Shown: one piece after another, positions 1 through 12,422 of the stretch | Layout: each line of letters opens with the position of its first letter | Position numbering within the stretch: the first letter of the stretch is position 1 | Source: Daucus carota subsp. sativus | Taxonomy: Eukaryota > Streptophyta > Magnoliopsida > Apiales > Apiaceae | Assembly (NCBI RefSeq): GCF_001625215.2 | Contig: NC_030389.2 | Location: forward strand, 2,144,930 to 2,208,929 | Length of the DNA: 64,000 nucleotides | Direction of reading: 5' to 3' | Program-made: the position numbers and the translations under genes | The notes under the pieces: generated by a model | What the model was told of the DNA's origin: nothing | Seen by the model: the letters and a program-made list of their open reading frames with translations, nothing else | Databases searched by the model: none

Positions 1-1095
1 GTCAGAAATATTATAAATTCATGTATACGCATTGAGGCGGACAAATTTTCAAGCTGTCAATTATAACCTGATTAATTATAGTAAATATGCAAATCGACTC
101 ACCAAATTTTTTTACTAATTATTTTAATTCTGATAAGTTCAGAATATTGATACCGTTAATTTTGTGATATATATCGTCATATCGGAGATAGATTATTATA
201 CAAATTAGAAAATATTAAAAATTCAAGCCGGCTCATAATATAATATAACAAAAATAATCTCAGTCTTGATCTATAACCAGAAAATATTAAAAACTCGAAA
301 CGAGTAAAAAAAATTTACTTGTTCTTTCTGGATAAGTTCGGAATACTGATTCCGTCACGACTTCACGATATATACCAGAAGAATAGACTATAAGGTAAGC
401 TACCACATTTCTTTTACGTGGCAGCAAGAGTTTCTACATCTGTTTTCCTTTTTCATCCCACACATCAACCTTATCCAGCGGAATAATTCCTTTGCGTACA
501 TGAAAAAATATCAAAAAATTCGAGAATATTACTTAATTTATATCTGCATGCACATTTTACCTAAAACAGCCTAAACAGTACTTGACAGTTCGGTAGCTGT
601 TCGCATTGTTTGACGTGACCATTTTTTACACTTAAGCTTCCGGTGCTTTATTGCTTCTCAAGTAAAGAAGACTTTTCGAGAAACTTATTTATGAAAAATT
701 AATTTTTATTAATTACAGAATTTTGAATATTTGCACACAATTTTGCATGTGCGCTTCAGGGTCATGCATGTAATTACTCGGTAGTCGGGAGCGAAGGTGT
801 GAGAATCGAATTTTAATTTACGGGAATATTTTTTGGTTTAATTTATAAGCTAAAATACCTACCAAACTAGTCTTGCTTGCCAAGGAAAAGAAAACTAAAC
901 CCAGAATGATCCACGTGTTGAAGTACCATGTCATTAATGACGCCAATTAAATACAGTTGACGCTCGAGAATTATTAATTTTAATTGTTGTTATTTTTTAA
1001 AAAGGGGAAGCATGGTTTTTATGGCTATAGTCGAATCAGTATTCTACAAAAATTATTCAAATATATAGAAATTTTATTTGCTACGTTGAGGTCAC

Positions 1096-1225
1096 GAGTT
1101 CAATTTCCTGAATAGTTCAAGAGTGATTAGACTAACATACTCGAATATATGAGCGAAAATATGAGTTCAATTTCCTGAATAGTTCAAGAGTGAATAGACT
1201 ACTCGAATGTATGAGCGAAAATATG
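1096..1225. repeat. Tandem duplication, 67-bp unit, two copies
   Basis: A segment beginning GAGTTCAATTTCCTGAATAG occurs at 1096 and again at 1163. The second copy differs by a few bases and a short deletion. It is non-coding. Confidence 0.8.
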
Positions 1226-1561
1226 TTTAACTGGATTCGTTAGGGTGCGCAAATCGAACCGACGCTGATTTAAAAAAGGAAATAATTCCGTGGAACACCT
1301 CTTAGGAGAAGAAGAAAATCAACCGCTGTTGAATTTGTACAAAAGAATGGTATTTTCTTTTGACGGAAAAAAAAAAAAATGGTAATTTACTCAGCAATGT
1401 GGAGGAAGCATCCGTTTGTGGCTTGTGGGCATCTGCTTTGACCGCAGATCGAACAGTTTACAGTTATATACTACACGATATAAGACGAATATACAACAAG
1501 TTGGTAATACTCATTATTTAACGTATTCTTCGGTTAAAGCTTTATAAAATATTATAGTATA

Positions 1562-1811
1562 CTCCCTCCGTTTCAATTTCCATGTCCACTTTGAAGAAAA
1601 TTTTTTGTTTCAAATTAATTGTTCATTTCAACTTTCAATGCAAAATCATATTTCCAAAGTCAATTCTACTCCACATATCTCTTGTTTATATTTCCTAGAT
1701 CAATCGCATTCCACATATTATAGTCATTTAATGCATCTAATTTGTCAACATCTACTTTTCTTAAACTGTGTGATTTTTTAAAAGTGGACATCTATTTTGA
1801 AACGGAGGGAG
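1562..1811. mobile_element. Stowaway-type MITE
   Basis: The element starts CTCCCTCCGTTTC and ends with the inverse GAAACGGAGGGAG. It is flanked by TA on both sides (1560-1561 and 1812-1813). The end sequence, the TA target duplication and the 250-bp length fit Stowaway elements, the non-autonomous relatives of Tc1/mariner transposons. Confidence 0.88.
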
Positions 1812-2489
1812 TATTATATAATAGAGTATATCTTGTGTGATGTATGACGGAAATATGTTTAAAATTATAAATATTGAAGAGATGTTATATAATTAATTAT
1901 TTACATATTTCTAGCAAATATAATATGGACACACTATATTATATTTAATATTAGAAAAAGTAAGATGATTTAAACCTTGAACGACCGATAAATACTTATG
2001 GATCAAAATTCATAATGTGTCAGTTTTAATAATATAGTATATTTCGTAGACGTGCGTCAATAATTGAAATTATTATTTGTGAGAGAGAAAAAGAGAGAAA
2101 ATATTTTTCATAGTTTAAGGTTTTGAAAATTTTACATGGCAATTTTCGTTATTTACACATTAATTAATATAATTATATAATTATGCGAGGTCTCTTTCGA
2201 AAACTAGCCCCACAAGTTTTTACAAATACATGGTATATATCCATAACACATATCACCACGTTTATGTAATTGTTAATGCCCATTACTTTGGGTACGGAAT
2301 GGCAAAGCGTATCAACAACTAAGCAACAGCCAACAAGTAGTATCAAAGTTATTCAGTGTTTGCACAAAGAGTGGAGTACACAACTGAAGTCCCCTCGTTT
2401 TAGTTTTTATCTCATTTGTTAGATAGTTTAATATATGATTAATTTCGTTTAAAATAATATAAAAGTAGAAGCGATAGTATCACACCAGG

Positions 2490-2790
2490 ATGGCAATATC
2501 AGACACAACCCAAACCTGACTCGAACCCGACCCGAACTCATAATGAGATATATTGAGACAAAACCTGAAAATGACCCGAAAATCACGAAATAGACCCAAA
2601 ATGACCCGAAATTAGAATTTTCTAAAGTAATTTTAGCTTAATCCGAAATCGACCCGATTGCTAACACGAATACGACCGTATACAACTTAATTGACTGATA
2701 TGGTTAATTTTATCTTCACCTGAAACCGGTCCGATTTTAGATACGAGTCCAATTTGTAATCCGGATACCTAACCAAAATTTAAGTTTCAC
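2490..2790. repeat. GACCCGAA-rich degenerate repeat
   Basis: Many near copies of GACCCGAA and CCGAACC are scattered over about 300 bp. This composition is common in decayed plant non-autonomous DNA elements. I could not find clear terminal inverted repeats or a target duplication, so the class is uncertain. Confidence 0.35.
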
Positions 2791-2887
2791 AAAAATAATA
2801 AAAATAATAAAAAGATTTAAAAATATAAATATTATATTTTTACAGAAAAAATCATAAAAACAAGTTAGTGAACTATCTTATTAAGTA

Positions 2888-3122
2888 CTCCCTCCGTCCC
2901 ACAATACATGTCACTTTGACTTTTTTCACGTAATTTGAGGTGCAAATAAAACATATGTCTATATATTATTTTTCAAATTTTGTTTTTCTGAATAAAAATA
3001 TAAATATTATATTTTTATTCAAAAAAAGAAAATTTGAAAAATAATGTATAGAAATATATTTTATTTACACATCAAATTACGTACAAAAAATTAAAATCAC
3101 ATGTATTTTGGGACGGAAAGAG
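2888..3122. mobile_element. Stowaway-type MITE
   Basis: The left end is CTCCCTCCGTCCCACAATAC and the right end carries the inverse GTATTTTGGGACGGAAAGAG, slightly diverged. TA flanks both sides (2886-2887 and 3123-3124). The ends closely resemble those of the copy at 62742-63004. Confidence 0.85.
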
Positions 3123-3615
3123 TATTAAAATCTGTTTCGCGTTCCCGACCCGGGACTGACCGAGCAGACGTATATGGAAGTGATAATCTTTGACTTCACG
3201 GACGTAATAGTACACGTGTTCAAGTTGAGACATGCAACGCCACGCGGCGCTTGTAATCCAGAGCACGCCACGTGTCCACTTTCATGTTTATCATCCCGAG
3301 AGTCCCAGTGTTTCGAGACAAGTAAAAGTAAATTAAAAATGCGTAGATAAGTTATTCTGTGGTAGCACAAATGCTGACAAGTAGTAGAAGTAGATGCAAA
3401 TGATAGATAGAGATGATTAGATGTCATGTGTGTACGTAAAATGGTGGGAAAGTAGATAAGTAGTTTGACTGTTCTCTTCGGTTTCTGGTTAGGTTGGGAT
3501 GTTGAATTGTTGATATTGTGTGCTTCCACGTGTGCTCGAGGAGGGGTTCTTTTGCTTTTTATTCAGTGAGCTGGCTGCTGCTGGTGGTGATCGAGTGAAG
3601 AGATAGACATCTGTT

Positions 3616-4532
3616 GGTTCGGTTTTGGGTAAAACCAAAATCGGAAACATACGTCCTCGACTTTAAAAATTAAAAATCGTAACCGAATTATCAGTTTCAA
3701 TTTTGATTTTGATGTGAAACTCTGTTTCGATTTTAAAACTGTAAAAAATTAAATCTACAAACAAACTCTAATTTAATAAATAAATTAGTTAAATAAATTA
3801 ATTGTTAAGGTGAAATATTGAAATTTAGACAATTACTTGAACAATAAACTATATATAGTATGTTTAAAACGAAAATATAAACAAAATTTTAATTATATAA
3901 ATTAACTTAATGATACTTATAATAATTAAAATATTTATTTGCTTATTCACTCAGAATACAATCATACTTATATCCTACTAAATTATTCTAAGACATACCA
4001 TTAGCATATTGTTTGATAGCTCATACTCCCTCCGTCCCCCTCATTTGTTTACATTGGGGGACGGGGGTTCGGCACGCATTCTAATGCTCTCGTAAAACGT
4101 AGTTCGGTAAATTATTTTGAACTTTTTTTTCTTCTGTATAAAAATTTGATATTTAAATTTTTATACAAAAAAGAAAAAATTTAAAAATAAGCTATAGAAC
4201 TATGTTTTATATGCGCATTAAAATGCGTGTCGAGCAGTGTGAAAAAACTGTAAACAAATGAGGGGGACAGAGGGAGTACTATATTATGAGATATTAATTT
4301 AGTCTATATATGTTTCTTAAAGACTATATATATATAAATAATATTTATTATTTTTTTAATAATCGGTTCGGTTCGGTTTTTTGCGATTCTTGTTTCACTT
4401 AAAAACGGAACCGCATCCATTAGTATCGGTCTGGTTTTAAAATTTCCAATTACGATTCGGCTCGATTTTATGCGGCTCTGTTTTTATCGATTTTTACCAG
4501 TTTCAGTTTGAATTTGGTTTTTTGCTCACCCC
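3616..4532. mobile_element. hAT-like non-autonomous element, left end decayed
   Basis: The right end, TTGCTCACCCCTG, matches that of the hAT element at 32405-33251. The interior shares the same GGTTCGGTTTT-rich composition. The left end lacks a matching terminal inverted repeat, so its boundary is approximate. A Stowaway element has inserted inside it at 4026-4276. Confidence 0.45.
4026..4276. mobile_element. Stowaway-type MITE nested in a hAT-like element
   Basis: It begins CTCCCTCCGTCCCCCTCATT and ends with the inverse AATGAGGGGGACAGAGGGAG. TA duplications lie at 4024-4025 and 4277-4278. It sits inside the hAT-like element and is therefore the younger insertion. Confidence 0.88.
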
Positions 4533-5379
4533 TGGTAGTGTATACAGGCGGTTAAATATATGATGCCTTCCCTCCGTCCTTACGAGGAGTATATATCGGC
4601 GTGATGGGACCGAGATACGTATTTTAATTAAAAAAAATTTTGAATAAAAATTTAATATTTAAAATTTCATTCAAAGAAAATAATTTTAAAATAAATTGTA
4701 AAATTATATTTAATAAAAGTATAAAAATACGTGTTGAGTAGAGAAAATAAATATATAAAAATTAAATGAGATATGAAATCGTTCGTTGATCATCCGCGTT
4801 TATCTATAAAATATTCGAGTTTAATTTAATAATTATTGAAATAATTATTAAGATTTGAATCAATAATCAGATTGATGAAAACGATTATGCGAATAAATGT
4901 GTTCCTCGATCTTAAAGTTATATTTATTTTTATATACCGACATTTCCGTATATTTCGTTGTTATTCACGATTCTTATCACTAATGTACGCAGGTCATGAC
5001 ATTGCTGCAAGAAACTTCATGCCCATTCTAGAAGTGAACAATTCCTAGAATTCTAGAAATTGCCTGTCGATGCGTCGACCGACTTGATAAGTTGCGGAAA
5101 CTTCGAAAAAAAGAGAGAATATGTTTCTCATCCTCATCTTCCTTTTATCGTAGAATTGAAACTAACGCATTTTAAATGAGATGGAATATAAGAAAGTTCG
5201 TCAGTAGGACGAATATAAACACATAACACGAGTTTGGTCTAGCGCACACATGGGTATTTGTTTGGTGCTGATTTACTTACAATACATATAAGGAACAGAA
5301 TACTCATAACAGCAATATATTAATATAAGACATAACGTTTTATGTCCGAAAGTACCTACTAGAAGCAGTACAACACAGT

Positions 5380-8300
5380 TTAAGGGGTAGGATTTGGGAG
5401 TGCTTTCGGCTTTGGTTTCACTTCAACTTCATTTACATTGCGCACAAAGATGGAATCTGGTTCATGGCTGCACAAAAGAACACAAAAGAATATAGACATT
5501 ATGTTACTGAATTCGTTGCACATGAGGAAAAGACAGGATGAAGGGCATGAGACAGATGCTATTCTTACGGTTTTTCTCCCTCGTCGAAAGTGTAACTAGA
5601 TGCGACAGCCAACAATCCGCCATCTTTGCTGAATGATAATGCAGATATGCTTGAGGGGTACTTGGCATACTACAAGTACCATGAAGATAATATCAGAAAA
5701 TGAATATTTGCAAATCTTCAAGGATATATAAATCCGTTGATGTGTATACTGTACCTGATACAACCGCTTCTTGTTGTTTCCATCCCACACATTCACAAAA
5801 CCATCAGACCCGCCCGTTGCAAAAGTACCATGGCTGCAAAATTTTAAATTTAGAGAGACAAGTTCAGAACTATTAGCACAACAGAGGACATTCCTAGTGT
5901 TAAACTGTCAAGGCATTTCAGTAGCCAATAATCATCATACTTATCATTGTGAATAAACTTCCCAATGATAATGTAAACAAAAAAAAAAAACAATTTTCAA
6001 CATAGAAGCAGGAGTATAGCTACATTGTCAAAGTACTGCAACCATGGCAAACAACTGACCAACACTGAGCAGTCTACTATAAGTTAATAGGGATACATCT
6101 GGAATTGCAAGTTCTGTGTAGGCTAAGAGTCGGCTTCGCATAAACAATAAATAAAAAGATCGAATAAGAACAACTATGATCCACTATTTAAAGCATAATG
6201 AATCTTTATATATGTAATAAAAATTTGAACAGGTTTGAAAATCCTGAATCTTTAAATTTATAGATTCAAGAGATTAGAGTCTACAAATAGGTTTTAATAC
6301 TTTAAATCTTCGTGGTTCTAGCATAAGTTTATATTGAAGCCAGACCATTAATTTAAAACATATATCTCTAACTTTGGATTACAGAAACGGGGAATGCATT
6401 TTCAATTTTAGACTGGGTGCGAGTATCATGCAAGTTGTGGTTTCTTGAGAGTTCAGATATATGTCGGGTTTGCACTCCCAAATTCATCTTTCAACTACTT
6501 AAACAGTAGTCAAGTAATCTAGTTCTTGAGTGTTCCAAACTCAAGTAGAGCATATAAGAGCCATAGATCATGATATTACTTAAATGCGGATATAAGTGTC
6601 TACAGTGTACCTATCTAACTAAATAAGTTCTCAAGCCAACATCCTAGTTCAGCCAACTGCTGAGGTAGATAGACATGCAGACTGCCAAATAAAGACTTAA
6701 GAATGAGTTTTGCTTTCGTCCTGAATAAAGCATATAGCATAAGAAAAAAATTATAAATGACATGTCAACAGTATAAAATTGAAACTTACATGGGGTGAAA
6801 TGCAATTGCATTTACAGAGTAGACTATGTCTTTACCATTTTCTGATTGTCGATGACACTTGAAGGCATATCTGCAAAGTTTTGTGGCCAAGCAAAACAAG
6901 GAGTAACAGTGAGTTAGATTCTTCAAAATTTACACATACTGATCCTCGTAAAGTCTGGACTGAAAAGGTTTACTCTTCGCAGATTCCAGACTGTCTACTC
7001 AACAGCCAGAACTTGGGACACACACACACACATATATGTATACAAGTAAATCCATGTTTATGGCTGTCTATAGAGCAAAGCGTTCATACTTTTTGCTTTG
7101 ACCAGCTTCAGATAGATCAAAAAACTCCATTGCAACTCGACCTTCCACTGAACTAAGAGCATAACCTGAAAATCATAGCTCTAGTAATATAACTCATAGC
7201 AACAAGTTTTCTCATATCCAACAAAACCAAACTAGCTAGTGAATAAAGGAACTTTATTATTTAACTCCTGAACATATTTATTGTTTATAAAACAAATATT
7301 CCAAGTCCTATTGCAGTACCTTCTATATCCATCAAGTAGCTAAATCACCTCATTGAACTTTATTCTAGGAAGGTGTTTGAAAGCAAAAACCAATTTACAA
7401 CTTTTCATTAGGATAGCAACTAGTTGCCAAAGACCACAAAAAACGGTTTGATTGTCAACATGCCATTTTTTAGTGATAGAGAGAAAACAATAGGGTCAAC
7501 ATACCATCTTTTACTGATAGATAAATAACAATACCCCCGACAAACGTCATATATTCGACAAGAGGAAAAAACAAAACAAATGGTTTTTAATGCAAACCTG
7601 TTCCATTGGGGTAACAGCGGACACATCTGGTTTGGTATTTCAAAGAAGATGTCCTTTGTTGTTCAGGTCGAGACATATTCCGCAAATCATACACATTCAC
7701 CTTCCGCCCAGCTGTTGCAACCACCAAACGATGGCCAACACAAGAAAGAGAATAGACACGCTCAGGTTGATAATAGGTTCCAACCAGATGGCTTTCCTCC
7801 CCACCAGTTCCTCTAGGATCCCAACACTTAACAGTTTTATCCCAGCTACCTGTGATCACCTGCCCTGAAATCATAATTTGGTTAAAATGTGTTGCCAACT
7901 TACCATACTTTACTGGATTAGGAGAAAGAAGATAAGTGATGCAGTTTCACTTTGCAGATTAATTGACGTAGGGATTTGAAAATGTGAAAGATATCATGTC
8001 AATGAAATGAGATGCATTGTGAAATTCTGAAATTTGAGGAAGAATAAAAACAAGAAACAGATTGGACTGTCAGTAAATATGTAGTATGGACTTGATTCAG
8101 TTTGTTAAGTATTATGGCTTATGGACTTAACTTTGCGTCATAAAATTATATAATTTTTTATTATGTTTATATTATCTGGCAGCCAAAAGTCGCAGTATCC
8201 ATAAACAACTGATTTTAGCATAGACTTGACAAATAGAAGGAACAATATTAGGTTCCTTCTTTTGGTCAATTAGGTGCTGCTCTGCATCATCAAAGCAAAA

Positions 8301-9559
8301 ATGGGAAATAAAATCAATTTGAAAAGTGAACAGCTTTAAAAACTGAACCAACCTGTCGCATTTGAATACTCAACACAGCGTACTGGTGAATCATGCTTTC
8401 CTAATACATCCTCTTTCTCATTGTTGAAAACAAGCCTAAAAACATCAAGATTAAAATCAACAAGCATTTTAGCTACAAGTTAACGAAAATATCTACACAG
8501 AATGATTTAATTGAAGTTCATAAATACTATAATCATTTCACTTTGTTCCTAATCAATACAATATTATCACACATTGTCAATCTCGTAACAGAACAATTCA
8601 TTAGAATACAATAAGAGGTTTGAAATAATCACACCTTATCAGGTATCATTCTGTTTCCAAACAGTACAATATTTTTTGAACTACGCGTTATAGAGGTCCG
8701 CAACAGTACAATTCAGAAATATCAAAATTAGGTCACAAACCATTGCACAACCACAATATCAACTAAACGTACATTATCAAGCTCCATACCTGGACATTGG
8801 ACAATTTAGCACACACAAATCCAAAACATTTTAATATCACCTCATTACGCCCTACGCATCACAAAGCAAGTTAACAGCTAGATTCATACAAAATATAATA
8901 AGATCACAAACGATCACACAACATTATCAAAAAATCAACTAAACGTACATTACCAAGCTCAAAACAATACGATTCATCAAAATTACAAATCAAAAACAAT
9001 ACTCTCAGAAAATTCATGTTAGTTTACAAACGACCCCACAGGTTTATCACAAATTCAACCAAACCTCACATTATCGAGCTCAAAATGATACGATTAAACA
9101 ATACTAAAGTAGATCATACAATCAACAATTAGGTCACAAACTACACGATTTACCAAAATTAGAAATTAAAAAGACACACTAGATCAGTAAACAATCATAC
9201 CGCCTCACGGTATGATCAGCACCGCCACTAAACCCTACAAAATCATCCTGAAAACAGCAATCAAGTACCGCACCACCGTGCCTGAACTCTCCTCTCAACA
9301 CATCGGACCTTGCATCGTATAATCGAACAGTCTACAACAAGAAACCTTTAATTAATCGACAATACAGAGATATATAATGAAGGAAATGATATAAAATAAT
9401 TTAATTCGATTAATTTGAATTATATGCGTGTGTAGTAGTTACTTTGTCCCAAGAGGAAACGAGGAGATTGTCGCTGTGACTGGAGAAGGTGAGACTGGAG
9501 ATTCCGTCGGCCGGTGGATCTTTTAGCTCCCGTCCGAGCAGCGGTGGCACCGTCGACAT
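5380..9559 (-). CDS. BUB3: BUB3 mitotic spindle-checkpoint WD40 protein
   Basis: This is a complete BUB3 homologue. BUB3 is a WD40 propeller that brings BUB1- and MAD3/BUBR1-type kinases to kinetochores in the spindle-assembly checkpoint. On the minus strand the exons are 9443-9559, 9201-9331, 8353-8435, 7598-7864, 7090-7165, 6790-6870, 5755-5833, 5569-5669 and 5380-5467. All introns have GT and AG ends and the phases join exactly, giving 340 residues, the length I recall for Arabidopsis BUB3.1. Diagnostic stretches include SSWDK near residue 36, [26 protein letters not shown], the [18 protein letters not shown] segment and [10 protein letters not shown], with a lysine/proline-rich C-terminus. 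The start ATG is the first in the frame, just after a GA repeat. The gene looks intact. I am confident of the identity; only the UTR limits are unknown. Confidence 0.96.
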
Positions 9560-9561
9560 TT

Positions 9562-9602
9562 GAGAGAGAGAGAGAGAGAGAGAGAGACGAAGAGAGAGAG
9601 GG
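9562..9602. repeat. GA/CT microsatellite in the BUB3 5' leader
   Basis: A nearly pure GA run lies directly upstream of the BUB3 start codon (CT on the coding strand). CT-rich leaders are common in plant housekeeping genes. It is likely transcribed as part of the 5' UTR. Confidence 0.85.
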
Positions 9603-9779
9603 AGGGGATAATTTTGAAATTTGAGTTGGGACTCGGTATTGTGAGTTGGTGTTTGGATCGGGATGTATTTGAAATAAAATGGAGCGCGGACAAAATACAA
9701 AATGCTAGAAAAAAATTGCAATCGATAAGATTTGTCTTCTTGCGCAGGGGGAGCAAAACCGGATATCCGGTTCGGCTAT

Positions 9780-11089
9780 GAATTACTTATAAACGGGATC
9801 TTTGATTTTTTGATTTTTCGGATCACTAAATGTTTATCCCGTTCAACAAGTTTTTGCTAATATTTAACTTCACTCCTTTGAACAAGTTTCTTCCTCTTTC
9901 TTGTGGTAACCCTTCTGATGGAAAGTCCCAAATCTAGTTAATTATTTTGTTTTCGTCTTAGTTTTTGAATAACACTTCTTCTCGGGGAATTTATTTCTAA
10001 AACCATCAAAGATTTTGTTGTCTTTCTTCCAAAGCGGGTGGATTTTCAGTCTAATTTCTCTTTTTTTTATAGTTCTGCTCTAGATCTATTCTCGGGAGAA
10101 TTCTTAAATCTAAAATCATCAAAGATTTCGATGTCTTTCTTCTCTGTTCAAGCGGTTGGATTTTCAGTCCGAAATCTTTTGTTTTTGTGGTTTTGCTCAG
10201 ATCTAAGGTTTATCAATCTTTAGTTGTTATTTCATTTTGGTGTAGTCTCTCTTTGGTGAGAGTTAGGCTGTTTCTCTTCTTGATTAGAGTTTTGGTTATT
10301 TCTTTCCTTTGTTTGTGAGAGTATGATTTTTGATTTAGTGATAAAAAGCCGTTAAGGGATTGCAATTATGGTCAACAGCTCAAACATGATTAATTCCACC
10401 GAATGTGGAGAAGAGGGTACTTGTAAATATCTCATCTTTAAAAAATCGCGTGATTCCATGATGAATGAATTAATCAGCGATTGCTATTTTATGTTTGTTT
10501 GACACGACTCTTTTGTAGATGCCGTATGTTTTTTTAATTATTGAATTAATTTTCTACCAAAAAAACTATAAAAAAAGTATGACAAGTACAAATCAATCTC
10601 CAACATAAAAGAAAACAACCAACTCCAGTGAGTATGTCAACTTGATTTAACGTAGTCAAGATCCAATAGATTACAGGATCCAACAGATTACAGATGACTA
10701 CGTGATGAGTGTTCTGTTCACTGGTCACATTTAAAGGAAAAGACGTAAAACCTAAGAGACCTCGAGTGTAATAAATTAATACACGGACTCTTATTATTCT
10801 ATTTACAAAGTTAAATAATTTTTATATATTATTTATAAAATTATTTTTATTTTAAAAAAAATAAAATCAGATCGGATCCGAATATCTGGTTTGTTAATTA
10901 AGTGTGTGAGTGTTTAGGTCGAAACATAATAGAATAGAGATGATGTAATTAAACAAGATTTTAAATTTTTTTCTTGACTAGACAGATGATGTGAGCCCTT
11001 TTTGACAGAAATAAATACAATGTAATTATTCTAAAATTCTGATATATCAAGTGGTATTTCATGAAGTGCACTAGTGCAGTATTTTGGGA
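9780..11089. other. Spacer with an imperfect ~120-bp duplication
   Basis: I see no gene. Between about 9980 and 10210, a segment with an AAACCATCAAAGATTTTG core is repeated imperfectly (AAAATCATCAAAGATTTCG). The rest is AT-rich with no recognisable coding content. Confidence 0.6.
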
Positions 11090-12422
11090 TCAACTAAAAA
11101 AGTCAAATGAACTCTGAGATTTCTATGATAGAAACTAGATCTAAAAGATACAGACAATGAAGATGCCAGATTATACAGAGCTCTCCAAATGCAAATTGAG
11201 ATTGATAATGAGAGGTTAGGAAAGTCAAGAAAATTAAGAAGAAAGGACTAGATCTGCTCAGACTAGAGGAGCACAAAATCCTTGTAATTTCTCCAACACT
11301 TGTTTAAATTTTGTTCATGAAACTTATTACTTATGATTATAATTTCAAGTTCTTTAAATTTATATGTAAAAGTGTTTCGTTATCATCAAATGTATAATTT
11401 ATAACTGCAACTTCTCTAGTCATAAATAGAGAAGATTGTTAGAAATACTTTATTTAATAATAACATAATACTTAGTGCATTTTGTAATATGTCTAAGTCT
11501 TTTGTAATTATCAAAAGATAGCATGAGTTATTCGGTATCCGTTGATTTCTTATCAACGGATAAGTGTTTTTGTAGCATGTTCAATATAGTTCATCAATCA
11601 ACGGATAAAATTGATTGTGTTAGTGTTCAAGTCTTGTTATCCATCAATGGATATACATAATAAGTTAATTGGTTAATTGTAAATATGTTGTGCCTTGTAA
11701 TTCTGCATTAGTGAAGATGTTCGGCAGTGGCGGACCCAGAAATTAATTTTATTGGGGGCACATTAATCAATAATTCTTTTTAAAAAAATAGGATATAATG
11801 AAAACTTTTTTTGAGCAAATGATATAATGAAAAGAATACATTATTTCACCTTGTTATAAACTAATCCAACTTTAATGTTGATGGGTTTTGATAGACTGGG
11901 CTTGATAAAATACTTACATAATGAATCTCAGTATTAATATTAGCATGACAGTTGTTTTTCACGGGACACTAACTAATCCATACAGTAGTATATATAAGCA
12001 TGGGCTGAGAATTGACTGGGGGCCCATGCCCCCATAACCTACACTGTAGGTCCGCCCCTGATGTTCGGCGATCAATGGATAACACAGACGAACTCTCAAT
12101 GGATAAATACACTTTCAAGGGATGAACAAATTATCCATTGAAAGTGACTTAACACAGAATTGACAAATCACATGGGTTAATTTCACATACGTGGACATGG
12201 AATCCAATTTCAAAACTTAAAGAAGAGAAAAAAACATTTCAGTTTTAGGAACCCAGTCTAAAATAAAGGCAATTCAGAAAATTTGCGTAAGACAAACAAT
12301 GAAGAAGCAAAAACGTACTTGATCTAGAAAATATGATTATTTTGTTTCCTAGTAGGTTTTGTAAAACTTAGAATATATAACCAAGTTGTAACAATACTTT
12401 GTATGTGTGACCAACACTAACA
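11090..12422 (+). mobile_element. Copia-like LTR retrotransposon fossil (3' end and LTR)
   Basis: 11437-12422 begins TGTTAG and ends CTAACA, as an LTR would. A purine-rich run precedes it, like the polypurine tract before a 3' LTR. The stretch upstream (about 11090-11436) looks like the decayed end of an internal region. The piece is clearly broken and old. A hAT miniature element lies inside the LTR. No second LTR is visible in the window. Confidence 0.45.
11725..12060. mobile_element. hAT-type MITE with perfect 8-bp target duplication
   Basis: The left end CAGTGGCGGACC pairs with the right end, whose inverse reads CAGGGGCGGACC. The 8-bp sequence ATGTTCGG flanks the element on both sides (11717-11724 and 12061-12068). 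An 8-bp duplication with CAGNGGCGGA ends is typical of plant hAT miniature elements. At 336 bp it is too short to encode a transposase. Confidence 0.88.

Larger units (their letters stand above)
1..5379. other. Gene-free spacer with miniature transposons
   Basis: I see no supported gene in this stretch. It is AT-rich and holds a 67-bp tandem duplication, three complete Stowaway elements and a hAT-like element, listed separately. A degraded Stowaway-like remnant may lie near 4565-4740. The short open frames here are not supported by splice sites or by similarity to any protein I know. Confidence 0.7.

Noticed and set aside
4565-4740. A further Stowaway copy
   Set aside because: Only a CCCTCCGTCC-like start and general resemblance remain. 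The ends and TA flanks are not clear enough to call.
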